Shown: piece by piece, positions 8,478-19,202 of the stretch
Layout of the letters: each line of letters opens with the position of its first letter
Numbering within the stretch: the stretch's first letter is position 1
Assembly (NCBI GenBank): GCA_022376515.1
Contig: WTXI01000463.1
Coordinates: forward strand, 1-23,688
DNA from: Lactifluus volemus
Taxonomy: Eukaryota; Basidiomycota; Agaricomycetes; Russulales; Russulaceae
DNA: 23,688 nt
Direction of reading: 5' to 3'
Made by a program: the position numbers and the translations under genes
The notes under the pieces: model-generated
What the model saw: only the letters and a program-made list of their open reading frames with translations
Databases searched by the model: none
Told to the model about the DNA's origin: nothing

Positions 8478-9966
8478 CGACTCCTTCTGACTTGGATATC
8501 TCCAACGACCTCGCCCACCTGGCGCTTTCGCCTACCCCCTTGGAGGATCATACCCTCCCGACCAACCACTTAATCTTATTCCCCTGTTATCCGAGTGCGG
8601 ACAAACTGCTCCCGTAGAATTCTCCGCTTTCATCGAGGCGTTTCCTGTAGATCCGGTTGTCCGATCATCGTGTTCTGGGAAGGCTGCCTTCCAGAAAATT
8701 GGTGAGGCGTCGTACTCAGAGGTATTCGGCATTGGTGACGTCGTCCTCAAAATCGTTCCTATTCGCAACGAGGAATGCCCGGATAATATTGAGGCGGACA
8801 CCCCTGCCCCTAGTGATGCTAAGGATGTACTCAATGAAATTGTCGTCACATACGCTTTGGGCGAGATGTGTGACGGTTTCGTCAACCTTTTGAAGACCTA
8901 TGTTGTCCGTGGAAAATATCCTTCTGTATTACTTGACCTATGGGATGAATACAACCGGACGAAAGGTTCAGAAAATGTTCGACCAGGTGTGGCCCTCCCT
9001 CATATCGACGCAGCACGTTTAGTCTAAACTTGCCAAGACATGTTGGGTGTGTCACAGGTGTACGCTATAATCGTGTTACCCAATGGCGGCCCAGATTTGG
9101 AGGCATACACTTTCAGTGAGCCAACCAAGACAGGCTGGAGGCAGGCTTGCAGCCTCTTCTGGCAGATTGCCCGCGCCCTTGCAACGGCAGAAGATCTAGT
9201 GTCATTTGAGGTGCGCTTCTCCATTCGTCATCTTTCTCCTAAGACGCTGAACGATCTTCATCAATAGCACAGGGATCTTCATTGGGGACAGATCCTCGTT
9301 AAAAATATCCCCTCAAAAGTACCTTCACGTGGGCGTTTATTAGATGCCGACGTATGGCTTCCCATGGATCATCCGGTTCATGGCGTAAAGGCCACTGTCA
9401 TTGACCTTGGACTTGCGCGGATGATGGATCGACAGAGATTCGCTGGACACCTTTCGAGGAAGAGATCTTTGAAGGAGAGGGTTAGTGCATTGCTTTCGGC
9501 CCTCAGCCCTCTGCTCACATGTATCCCAGGAGACTATTTGATATATACCGCCTTATGCGTAAGCATAATGGTGGTTGCTGGGCTGATTTTCGCCCCCTCA
9601 GTAATGTGATGGTGTGTCCCTGTTCCTCTTATGAGAAATACTACTGCAAGCCTAATCAACCTACAGTGGTTGGTTACACTACCTACTCACCAAATTACTC
9701 AAGTCGAAGAACTTACGCCCACCAAGAAAAGCCACTGTTGCGACTGCGAGTCCAAATTTCACGGAACGACAGTGCTATGAGTGCCTCCTCAAGATGGAGA
9801 GTCTGCTGGCGCAGAGTGTGCTGGAAGTGCAGACACACAAACCCATATGACCAAGCACAGCCGACGCAAAGTAGTCACACCGACGAAACCGGCCGTCGTG
9901 TCCACAACAGCGCCGCAGTGCGCTGGTGATGTGCTCAGTTTTGGGCTGATGATGGGTTGGGTATGA
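8478..9966 (+). pseudogene. 5'-truncated, frameshifted haspin relic
   Basis: This is the duplicate of haspin from about residue 369 to the stop, lacking the promoter and N-terminal region. Compared with the intact gene it has several frame-breaking changes: a 1-nt deletion in a C run near 8556-8560, a 16-nt deletion at about 9420 just after the VIDLGLAR motif, a 4-nt deletion near 9536 in the DYQFDIYRLM segment, a 4-nt insertion near 9670 at the start of the last exon, and a 1-nt deletion near 9848 producing a TGA. The glycine loop and HRDLHWGQ are still recognisable. It cannot encode an active kinase. Confidence 0.92.
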
Positions 9967-10613
9967 TCTAAATGCTGGATGATAACTTGGCTTTGTTGTG
10001 TGTATCACTCGGTGTATCGTTCTGTGATTTCGTTGGTTCTTGGATGGTGAAATTTGATGGGGGTTAGAAATGAGATGAAACTGTTCGTAAGATTTAGATC
10101 ATTGGGTCGAGATGGCATCCTCTACGCTGCTGCCGCCCGGTGCTGCCGCGCTGAGGCGGCAGCCTTGTTGCGAGGTGCCGCCTGGTAATGAGAATCGCAA
10201 GGTGGTATAGTAAAACCAGTCGGGTGACCGATCCTTGAAGTCGGGTTGCCCTTACGGATGCCACTGAAGCTGGCTTCCTGCCCTCGGGCTTCTGCTCAGG
10301 GCGAGGGCGAAGTGAACACGTCCCTGGTGTCGGAGGAGACATCACCTACTACGCGGAAGGCGAAACCAGTTGATTCGATGAGATAAGGTGAAGGGAATTC
10401 ACGATACGGTACTACGGGGTGTCTGGCTATTCGTAAGTCGTAACAATGTCCATTAAACAAATCAACACCGTGCCCTACATCTATAAACATCGTTAAAATT
10501 CGTCAAAGATAAAGAAATTTTCTATGGCATGAAACCAAAAACGCCATTGCTGAGAGGAGTGGCAAACAATGAACCTTGAGACATTCAAGTTCCACTCCAG
10601 TTACCGGCTGACC
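9967..10613. other. Convergent intergenic region, haspin relic to cupredoxin B
   Basis: Duplicate of 5518-6217, shortened by about 22 nt near 10229 and about 32 nt near 10478. No reading frame is kept between the two copies and no RNA gene is recognised. Confidence 0.6.
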
Positions 10614-11331
10614 TTACAATGGCGTAGTAGTACTATTAGGTTGAGTAGCGGGTGCTGCGTTGGCTAAAGCGGCGGAGGCGATCAATTGTTGTCTAATATT
10701 CTCCGCTGCTGCCTGGAAGTTCGCGAACGATTTCTTGCCGTTGACCTGAGCATTGACGGCGAACACCATTCCTTTGCCACAGTAACTCGTAGGGGTGTTC
10801 GCGTTCCGCCGACAATAAAACCAGATTGGTTTCGACTAGGATGAAACGGATAAGATTAGTCATGAAGAATCTGAAAGCAAAAGTGGATTCGTACGTCTTT
10901 CACAGGGACAGAAAACGTCGGGGGAGTCTGGGACACACCAGCTACGGGGTAGCTATGGGGGGCGCGTCAATATACGACGAGATGCGAGAAGGTCTGGGAA
11001 CGTGCAAGTCAGAATCAAATCCATTGTTCAAATGAGTGCATGGATTCTCGAATGAGGATTGGGTCACGGAGTGGTTCTTGGGTTGGACAACGAACTTGAC
11101 CGTGTCTCCTGGTCGGGCGGTCTGAAAAAGAAACGGTCAGAGCGACGGTAGGTGCGAGAGCAGTGGTCGTTTGCCAACGATGCGATTAGGGGTGAAGATG
11201 GTTTCACCAGTGGCGCTGCCAACGACAACTTGGAATACTTGACTATTCTGAGTGGGGAGAGCCGAAACAGCAACATTTGAGGAGAAGAGAGCCACGACGG
11301 TGCTGAGCAAGACCAAATTGCGGAAAAACAT
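10614..11331 (-). CDS. Small secreted cupredoxin-like protein, copy B
   Basis: Paralogue of 6218-6938. Exons: 11331-11179, 11121-11006, 10952-10895, 10835-10614, 183 aa. The start at 11331 matches copy A; the signal peptide lost two residues. The frame stays open, but intron 2 begins with GC rather than GT (11005-11004), a permitted but weaker donor. The domain reads GDTVKFVVQPKNHSVTQ, NNGFDSDFYPVAGV, SKPIWFYCRR and SYCGKGMVFAVN. The first half seems closer to the usual family pattern than copy A, yet the probable copper ligand His129 of A is Tyr here (position 127) and the neighbouring Gln is Arg. Candidate His68, Cys117 and Met132 remain. Copper binding may be altered or lost. The conserved TATA-like site suggests that it may still be expressed. 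Confidence 0.82.
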
Positions 11332-12206
11332 ATTTGCACGAGACACAAGACCGGTTCAGCTGGACTTTGGAATAGTAGAGGGGACTCTTACAGCTAGCAT
11401 CTATCTACCAGGGGTATTTATAGCAAGAACAGGGGAGCTTAGAGGAATGATGACGCATCCATTATTTCCAGTTAGTCTGCAAAAGTCACTGTTTGCATCC
11501 GAAGTGGCCCCCTGAGGAATTTTTGCGATGATTGACGACTCAAAAACTACATAGAAACGCCTCACAGATCACACAGAGACAAAGAAAGGGACAACTCGGT
11601 TGTGCAAGTCATCATGGTGGCATCGGCGCGACTCGAACGGTCGCGGCTAAGCTTCCTACAGTCGACTTCCTGTAGCCCATAGTAGTGATCGATGGACACC
11701 TGGGAATAAGGACTTTTCTGACGTTGGTAGACAAAACATTTGTGGGGTTTGAGAAACTTGGCTAATGGGAGCTATTCTTATGAGGTTGACTGTAGTAAAT
11801 GTTTTTGTAACTCAGTTACTGCACTTTATACACTGGTCCTCGAAACACTTTCTAATGATTCTCTCCCTCATTTGTAGCCCAAATTTCTCAATCTGATTTG
11901 CATTTATGAGTATTATGCCACTGCTACATAGCCTGTAAATTACAGAGCAAGAGTGACGAACATGATCACTGCAGAACTTGGCAGCAAACAGAAGCGGAAA
12001 GCGGCTGAACATGCTGACAACACAGCTATCGATACAAACGAAAAATTTTCGAAAAAAGAAAAACAGCAGGGACAAAGAGGATGGTATAAATTACCTGTAA
12101 TAGAAACCGTCAGTTTCAGATGATACATCCCGAAAGAAGCGCTCACCCTAATAATGAATCCCTAGAGGCAGGTATCACGACAAAAGGGTGAGGTAATGAA
12201 AAAGGC
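11332..12206. other. Intergenic region upstream of cupredoxin copy B
   Basis: Duplicate of 6939-7812. It holds the TATA-like site TATAAATA (minus strand, 11415-11422) about 85 bp from the start at 11331. The 14-bp repeat is single here. Small minus-strand frames near 11812-12146 are frame-shifted against copy A and are probably not coding. Nothing else seen. Confidence 0.55.
11415..11422 (-). promoter_or_regulatory. TATA-like box of cupredoxin copy B
   Basis: TATAAATA on the minus strand, unchanged from copy A while surrounding bases have diverged, about 85 bp before the ATG at 11331. Conservation between copies weakly supports retained promoter function. Confidence 0.5.
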
Positions 12207-13761
12207 TCACAAGATGTCACTCTTCCGCAAGGGTCTTGAGCTCGAAGAAGGCCTTGACGAGCCCGAAGCGGCAGCGTGCATAGCTTGACGCGTCAAAGTT
12301 GCTGAAACCCGACTTGGGTACGGCGGCGGCGCTTTGGCTTTTGAAGATGATTTGCGTCTACGGAGTGGAGAAGGTGATTGTGTTGATGCAGGGTCTTGCC
12401 TCGGCGAGCCGTGCTTGCGAAGGAAGTATCGTGGGGCAGGAGCAGAAGCAGGAGCGTCGCTCGAAATTGGCGGCGGCAAGTCGGACGGACCTAGGCCTGT
12501 GGGTAGGACCGGTCGAAGTGCACGATTATAAGGAGAGGGGGACGGTGGCGAGGACGCGCGCGCGTTGGGGAGGCGGACTGGAAGCAGCTGCGGTTGCGGA
12601 GGACTGGAGGCTGGCTCTGTCGGACGCGGCGAGTCGAGGATATCGGCGCTGCCCGTTTCGGGGTGGGAGTCATCGCCGAGCGCCCGGGAAGGCGGGGAAG
12701 AAAAACTGAGCTGCGAATAAGTCGTGTCTTCAACTGCGGGTAGCTGAGAAGTGTTGTTATCCAGCTCGGATACAGGGATGTCGCTGGTGATGGTTGGCCA
12801 CGTCAGTGACCCACTCGGCGTTACCAGAGGCGTATCAGCCAACTGTTCTGTCTCCTGAGATTCTTCGATCAGGGCATGGCTGATGGTCGGGAACGGGAAG
12901 GGTAACGGTGTTGGAGAGAAAGTTGACAACCTATTAGTCGTTGACGTTGTGGGCGTCAGTGCGTGGCGCGCGGTGTTTTGAAAAGCTTGCGAGCTGGAAG
13001 CATGCTGTGAGAGGTCAGGGTACTGTACATGGCGAAACAGTTGTTGTCGCTGCCGCTCAGGAATGACGACGGGTTCGGTCGATTTGCGCTCGAGGGGCTT
13101 TGATCTGTGAACGTTCCCTTCACTGGTATCTTGATCCTGTTCTAGCGATGACAGTCGAAAGGGCTGTGCAGCACTGCTCTGACTCTGAGAATGGGTATCA
13201 ACCGTAAAGACGTCGTCGTCTAGTTCTTCGGCCCGACGCTTGATGCGCTTGAGTGGTCTAGCAGTCAGCACAAGTTGACGGACTCGGGGTATTGAAGGAA
13301 TCAAGGGTAAGTTGCTTTCGTATGCAAAGTCTCTGACTTTGATGCCATGATGAGCCAACGATTCAGAAGAACTTGGAGGTTGTGTTTGTTTTTCCTGTGG
13401 TCGTTGCTGTTGAGTTGCAAAGGGGGAAGAAGTTGATGGATCGGGTATTTGAGCGCTTGGGGACTTTTCAAGATAGATTTCTGAGGAAGCACGACATTGA
13501 ATACGAGATCAGGCCTCGACTTACGATAGGAGATGGTTGAGGAACTTGAACGAGGACGTTGTCCCACACAGAGACAGAAGAACTCATCAGATTCAACGGG
13601 ACGTTGAGCCCGAGCCGCTCCTTGTTGTCTGAGAGTGGCGTTGTATGCTCATCTGGATCACTTGAAAACACTTTTGACATGGGTACAGCGTGCAGACCTT
13701 CAAGTTTGTGTTCACCGTTTGAACCGCCCGACGAGTCAAACTGAATGTGGTGGTGAGGCAC
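12207..13761 (-). CDS. Disordered Ser/Pro-rich protein of unknown function
   Basis: Modelled as two exons, 13761-13525 and 13463-12207, giving 497 aa. The start at 13761 opens MPHHHIQFDSSGG. The intron (GTAAGT donor, 61 nt) uses a modest AAG acceptor, chosen because it alone joins the frames; an upstream CAG acceptor at 44 nt would not. No catalytic domain is visible. Landmarks are a conserved-looking HHGIKVRDFAYESNLPLIP segment, a basic ARPLKRIKRRAEELDDDVF patch that could be a nuclear signal, Gln/Ser/Pro-rich low-complexity sequence, and a basic C-terminus (LRRRKSSSKAK...LRKSDIL). Composition suggests a nuclear regulatory or scaffold protein, but that is inference. It is divergent from the phosphatase gene with 94 bp between start codons. 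A truncated relic lies at 7813-8477. Confidence 0.72.
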
Positions 13762-13855
13762 GGGCGTCTTGACTTGTACTCAAACTCGTACGCGTTTAAC
13801 TTGACGGCATATATCCACTCACTCCCACATACCTGCATTTACATTACATCTCCGC
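13762..13855. promoter_or_regulatory. Short divergent promoter with one ACGCGT
   Basis: Only 94 bp separate the start codons of the disordered-protein gene and the PP2C phosphatase, so promoter and 5' UTR must be shared or overlap. One ACGCGT lies at 13790-13795. A single hexamer is weak evidence because the motif occurs elsewhere in the window by chance. Confidence 0.4.
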
Positions 13856-15614
13856 ATGCTCAGGCGTGCTTGGAAGTCCATCCTTGGCGCTGTAGTCGTC
13901 GTTTCCCCGCCAGCATATATCTATTATAGGTATACGGAGAGCAGCAAAACTCCCTCTTTTACCGTCAAAGTGAAAGAGAAAGGACCGGACGGCAAGCCAC
14001 TCATGGTCAAACGCACATTCTCCTTGCTCTCCAAAGCTGCCGTCGACCAGCAAATTAACAGGTCTGCGACGTTCACCAGTCTCCCTCCCTCTGACGGTGT
14101 GGTCTGGAAACACACGACGGCGCAGGTCTCCTCCAATAACCCTATCGAGGATGCGCACGCCGAAGCTATTATCACCACGGAGGCCACGTCTTCTGATCCT
14201 GCTCGTAGTTTGCTCTTTTATGCTGTCATGGACGGACACGGTGGGCTCCATACATCCAGGTTACTTTCGGATGTACTCATACCCGCCGTCGGCCTTGAGC
14301 TGTCCACGCTTGCTAGCAACAGTCGCACCAACAAATCATCCATACTCGACATCTTCAAAACTTTAATTTTCCCCACCCCCCTCTCACCTGCAGATGCGCC
14401 CCAAGACGGACATGTAGAGAGGGTATCGCAAGCCATTCAAAGAGCGTTCGATAGTGTCGACTTTGAGATAGTAAACGGACCTCTTCGCGTGTTCGCGGCT
14501 AACGTCGCTAAGCTCGACAAGACCAACATTCCTGATCTCAGTCAACATCCCATGGCGGAAGCGTCCATGCTACCCGCCTTATCAGGTGTGTTTGTATATT
14601 ACTTTTCAACTCCCCGTCCTCGCTGCTGGTCTTCTGACTATGATCTCAGGAAGCTGCGCACTGATGGCGTTCCTCGATCCATCGAAGCGTGATCTTTACG
14701 TAGCCTGTACAGGAGATAGCCGCGCCATCGCTGGGATCTGGGAAGAAACCGACGATGGCACGGGCAAGTGGCGCGTCGAGGTACTGACCGAAGATCAGAC
14801 CGGGCGCAACGAAAACGAAGCTAAACGGTTGTACCAAATACAGCAATCCTATGCCGTTAGCCAAATTTCTCACCGGCAAATTTTTTATTTCAGCTTACAG
14901 TTGGAGCACCCCACCGAAGATGTGATCGCGCGCGGACGCATTCTCGGTGGCCTCGAGCCGTCCCGGGCCTTTGGCGATGCCCGCTACAAATGGCCTCGCG
15001 AAGTGCAGGAAACGTTGCGTACCTAATACATCTCAATTTATATCTCATCGACTCTAACATTGTGACTCATCATCTACAGACTACACCAAGCGTTCAATGT
15101 GGGCGCTGGCAGGGTTGTTCGTTCCCCGCCAGCCGGATTGAAAACACCTCCGTATGTCATCGCAACCCCGGTCGTCACACATCGGAAACTTTCCCTTCCC
15201 AACCCTGGGTCGTCCCAACCTAAATTAAGATTCCTAGTCCTTGCAACTGACGGACTTTGGGATGAACTCTCTTCGGAAGAAGTCGTGGCACTTGTTGGAG
15301 GCTACTTCTCCGGTCTCAAAGGCACCGTCTCGAGATCATCTCTGCAAGCATCTGTTCCCACGACCACTGGTTCACCTACCGTGCAAGGTAAAGAACTCAC
15401 CAAAGGAAGTGCGCAAGAGCACTCGTGGGCATTTGTAGATGATAACGTCAGTGCTCATCTGATTCGAAACGCACTTGGAGGCGGGGACGAGGACAAGCTG
15501 AGGAAGACCTTGAGCATACCTGCGCCACACTCTAGACGATGGAGAGATGACATCACAGTAACGGTAATATGGTGGGAGGAATCCCAGGAGAGTCGAGCAA
15601 AGGCAAAACTCTAA
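13856..15614 (+). CDS. PTC5: PP2C-family pyruvate dehydrogenase phosphatase, mitochondrial
   Basis: Ptc5-type phosphatases dephosphorylate, and so activate, the E1 subunit of mitochondrial pyruvate dehydrogenase. Exons: 13856-14585, 14650-14827, 14894-15013, 15080-15614, 520 aa; introns of 64-66 nt with clean GT-AG ends. The N-terminus MLRRAWKSILGAVVVV, then Tyr/Arg, suits a matrix-targeting or membrane-anchor signal. PP2C motifs in order: PIEDAHAE (about 97), FYAVMDGHGG (121-130, metal-binding Asp126), ACTGDSRA, LGGLEPSRAFGDARYKW, LVLATDGLWDELSSEEVV (Asp399), and the closing RDDITVTVIWW. The LGGLEPSRAFGD form is typical of the pyruvate dehydrogenase phosphatase group rather than general PP2Cs. 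It converges on the USP gene with 113 bp between stops. No defects seen. Confidence 0.93.
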
Positions 15615-15727
15615 TTATCGCTTATCGCTTTTTAACGTACTTTTATTTTGTTTGACACCAGTTCCACATGATGTCGGGTTGAACGTACAAGGCAAACTGT
15701 CCTTGGTCTATGCGATAAAGCGTAGCC

Positions 15728-17867
15728 CTAAATGATGGGTCTCTTCTTTTTCCCGTAGCGTCCCTGCATGGCGTTCTTGACGCTACTCGTGCGGTTGAAT
15801 GGGCTGACAAGCCCGAAAACTCTTTGTTTACTAGCCAAGCCATGTGTGTTGAATCGCCGTATCGAAGGGCGTTGTGACGTCTCATCATCGCGGTCTTGTA
15901 GTTTTCGCTTGATCCCCTGCGTAGATGGTGAGCTACCGTAGAATTGGCTGGGTGGTATCGAAGGTATGGATGAAATTGTCGTTGATGCAGAAGAGGTGGG
16001 AAGGGTTTCCTTTGACGTAGGTGAAGAGATGGGCGCCTCAACTTTCTCGCCTATGTCTTCGGCATCATCATCTTCATCGGCGTATTGCGAGAGACTGAGA
16101 AGCGCGCTCGATGGCTTTAGTGGCGTGGGCTTCGACACCGCTTCGATCCTCCTCTTTAGAAGATCAGCTTGTGGGTCGCGTGTTGGTGTCGCCGAGCGCG
16201 TGGGCTTCGATACAGGAGGTATGACTGGCTGTTTCTGCTTCTCGTCGGCATTGGGTTCGGTGTCTGAAACCTTCCTTTTCTTGTCCGTGATGCCGTTAAG
16301 TGTGACTGGTTGAGACCCAGATGCGACGGCAGCTTGTAATGCCTGCCCACGCTCGCGCATATAGAATAGAATATATGCGCATTTCATACTGGTGGGTGGC
16401 CCAGGATGACGCGTCACGGACTCATCATTCATCTCGTACCACTGACCATTGGATGCTTTGACGTGAGCGTAATAGTGCCCAGAATTAGGACCACCTCCAG
16501 CATGCGAGATGACTCCGTACAGCGAGTATGTGGGGCCATACTGGCCGTCACTAATTGCATGTTCCAGGGAAAGGCGTTCGTCGTATCGAACGGGGTGTCC
16601 AATTTTGCGCCCAAGGGGTGAAAAGCGTTTGAGGTGAATGGTGAGTGCCACAGGTGCGTCATGTATTGTGAATTGCTTTGACGCTACCACACGCCTCTTG
16701 CACCTGGAACGAAGTGGGATATTAAGTGGAGGACGCCAGCAAAAACTGGGATGCACTTACTTCTCACACTTGTACTTATCAGTACCTTTCAAGTAATCGA
16801 CTGCCGTGAATTTGCGCAGTGCATCCCGAAGGGTATCGACACCGTGAATATCTACACTGAGATCGAGTATACTGTCGAAAGTGTCGCTATTGTGGCGACA
16901 CTCGCTGCAAGTCACCCGAGAGCGTAACTTTCCGCCGAAAATCCTGTGTACCCATGTCGTTTCGGCGACCTTGGGATCGAGTTTTCTGCGGCAACTGTCA
17001 GCATACAACGTCATTGTGATCGCCGAAAATGGACTAACGACGAGTACCCTGCGAGGCAGGATTTTTGTAGGGCATCAATGGCATAGCGGAGGAATTCATG
17101 GGAATCTTCTTGACGACCACGACGCATATGGCCTGCGATCACTGCAGGATGATTTGAACCCTAATTCGAAAAAAAAAAAAGGCCACAGAATAACGTACAC
17201 TGAAGCCTGCCAGCAATCTGATGTGGAGTAAAGGCATGCTTTCGGCCATAGGCCTCCTCCATGACGGCTTTCAGAGAACAAACCATGCAAAACCCCGTCT
17301 TTACGCGACCTAAAGACTGGTCAAGTCCTGTTATTATAACAACAGACGATAGACGTACAAAGGTGCATCTTGTTATGCGAGAGCAAGACATGTAAAAGAG
17401 GTGGGGTATGCAATAAACATTGGAGTGCGCTATTCAAGAAGCAACTATTGCCGGTGTTTATTAGCCCAGAGCCAATGGTTAATCCTTTGGGCCAGGTGGT
17501 CTCTATCGAGCTAGCGAACAAAGAGGCGGTATTTTTATTAACATGGGAGGCCCTTGTCGGAGAGCTGGGATCCTGGTGTATCGCTTGGGCAGGTACTTGC
17601 TGCTAAGCAGGCTATGAGACAGAGGAGAAAAATAATGTGACAGTTGCGTACCTCCGGCGCAGAAGCAGCCTTTGGTGAGCCATTTACAGGTTCATATCTC
17701 CCCTCGGCAATTAGCAAGGTACCAGAAGAGGACCCCTCGACAAACTCCACGGCTGGAGGTAAGAGCTTGTTAAAGCTTTCAATGTCCTTGGCTGGCCTGT
17801 ATTGTGGTACACTTTCGGGGGATTGATGAGGACCAATAGAGGAGGGATAGAGGGGTAAGGCGAGCAT
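15728..17867 (-). CDS. Ubiquitin carboxyl-terminal hydrolase (USP family, USP36-like)
   Basis: A cysteine protease that removes ubiquitin from proteins. Exons: 17867-17652, 17602-17390, 17316-17199, 17141-17048, 16994-16761, 16703-15728, 616 aa in this model. Cys box [20 protein letters not shown] (catalytic Cys126); [18 protein letters not shown]; zinc knuckle [15 protein letters not shown] with [27 protein letters not shown]; His box [13 protein letters not shown], then SGHYYAHVK; and EMNDESV. The C-terminal third is disordered and ends with a Lys-rich GKKKRPII tail, compatible with nucleolar USP36/Ubp10-like enzymes. The exon 2/3 junction is uncertain: the only phase-consistent GT-AG intron removes a VLLSHNK segment that resembles a conserved part of the family. 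Intron 3 contains a T tract. Confidence 0.86.
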
Positions 17868-18076
17868 TCTAAGGGGAGAGAGAACCTTTCGAAGAGATGA
17901 GAATACGGGTTGAAGTGTCGGGGGTATATTGTAGTACAGTATAAAGTAAGAGAGTAAAAGACACCGGCAATCTCCATTTGTTGATTCACATCAACTGGCG
18001 CATACAATCATTGGTTAGTCCGTAACAATACACCTTTTGTACTATGCTACAACAGTCGCTTTTACTCTTTACAACA

Positions 18077-19202
18077 CTATCCAACAAACTGAATCCCACG
18101 GTCCTGCCAGACATTCGATGTCCAGTCTTGTCTCGTGAGATAGGGTCTCAGGTGCAAACTGACATCACTCATGAAGTCCATCCCCATCCCTGGCACTAAG
18201 ACGGGGCTTGGCGCCATGGATGAAGGATAAGGTGAGGAGATCTCCGAGGACGCTCGGGATGGCGTCAGGTAATACCCAGCAGTGCAGTCAGGTGCAATTC
18301 GAGGAGACGGGGCCAAGAGCAATGGGGAGCTAGTGGAAAGCGCCGTACCAGACAGCTCAGGCTGCATCATTTGAGGAGTTGCTGCACATGTCATAACAGG
18401 GGGTAAGCTGTCAGTGAAGTCAGACAATATGATAGGCTTACAGGGATTCCCCGGGAGCGAAAAGAGCTGGTCCCAACAGTCTGGCAGAACAGGCAAAGAA
18501 ATCTGATTTTGAGGTGAACCCTGGGGATTGGAGACCCGCTCTTCCTTAACCCTAACGGGTCCTATTGACCGTCGAACCTTTGTAGAGGATTGATCGCGTT
18601 TGAGGGGCTCGACACATCTCTCGGGATCCAACCCGTGCTTTCTGAGGTGTGCCTTGAAGGCGGACAGGCGCAATATACTGCAAATCTCGGTATAGGTATC
18701 ACGTACTTGGAAAGTAAAGTATGAGTTACCTTGATGTACAACCCGAAGCAGGACATTTAAAGGGCTGTCTAGGTTGATGCATCTCCTTGCGATGGCGGGT
18801 GCAAGACGAGGGGTCACCGAACGTGGATCGACACCCAGAGACACCACATCTGAACGGCTTTAAACCCGTACTAGACGATTTTTCGTCAGTAAAGGTAACC
18901 TTAACAGGTGAAGACTCATACTGGACGTTTCGGTGAGTCTTCAATGCCGTATATTGTGCGAAGCGTTTGCCGCATCCTGCCGTCTCACAGCGAAATGGCC
19001 TAAACGGATTCTCAGGAAAGGCCCTTATGCCTCGACACAAGAAAAGCGCTCACTTGATGCCGTCATGCAGACGGGCGTGTCTAATACAGTCGGCCTTCCG
19101 CGAAAAGGTCTTATTACATCTTGCGCATACGTTGTCAGGTTTAGACTGGTGGAAAGCTTCAGAACGACTCGCGACGGAGAATTCTGAACTTACGGCGTTC
19201 AT
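18077..19202 (-). CDS. Four-finger C2H2 zinc finger transcription factor
   Basis: Exons: 19202-19054, 18999-18922, 18870-18730, 18677-18077, 322 aa, introns 51-54 nt. Four classical fingers sit near the N-terminus: Cys26/Cys29/His42/His46 (CARCNKTFSRKADCIRHARLH), Cys54/Cys59/His72/His76, Cys84/Cys89/His102/His107, and Cys115/Cys120/His133/His137. Linkers GIKPFRC and TGLKPFRC are close to the TGEKP type. Each intron falls in or between fingers in the same phase, and correct splicing restores the last His of finger 2 and the helix of finger 4. Residues 140-322 are Ser/Pro-rich, with an acidic/hydrophobic stretch (CWDQLFSLPG, ILSDFTDSLPP) that could activate transcription. DNA-binding in the nucleus is expected; the target is unknown. 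A poly-T tract precedes the ATG. Confidence 0.88.

Larger units (their letters stand above)
8478..12861. repeat. Tandem segmental duplication, copy B
   Basis: Second copy of 4011-8477, directly adjacent and in the same orientation. It contains the haspin relic, the second cupredoxin-like gene and the 3' part of the intact disordered-protein gene. It ends at about 12861, where the sequence departs from copy A (CTGAGATTCTTCG here against TTGAGATCGACTCC at the A/B junction). It is about 80 nt shorter than copy A because of net small deletions. Many substitutions show that the event is not very recent. Confidence 0.95.

Noticed and set aside
12299..12709. Long plus-strand frame antisense to the disordered-protein gene (also 7920-8249)
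   Set aside because: It mirrors codon bias of the GC-rich Ser/Pro gene on the other strand; no domain.
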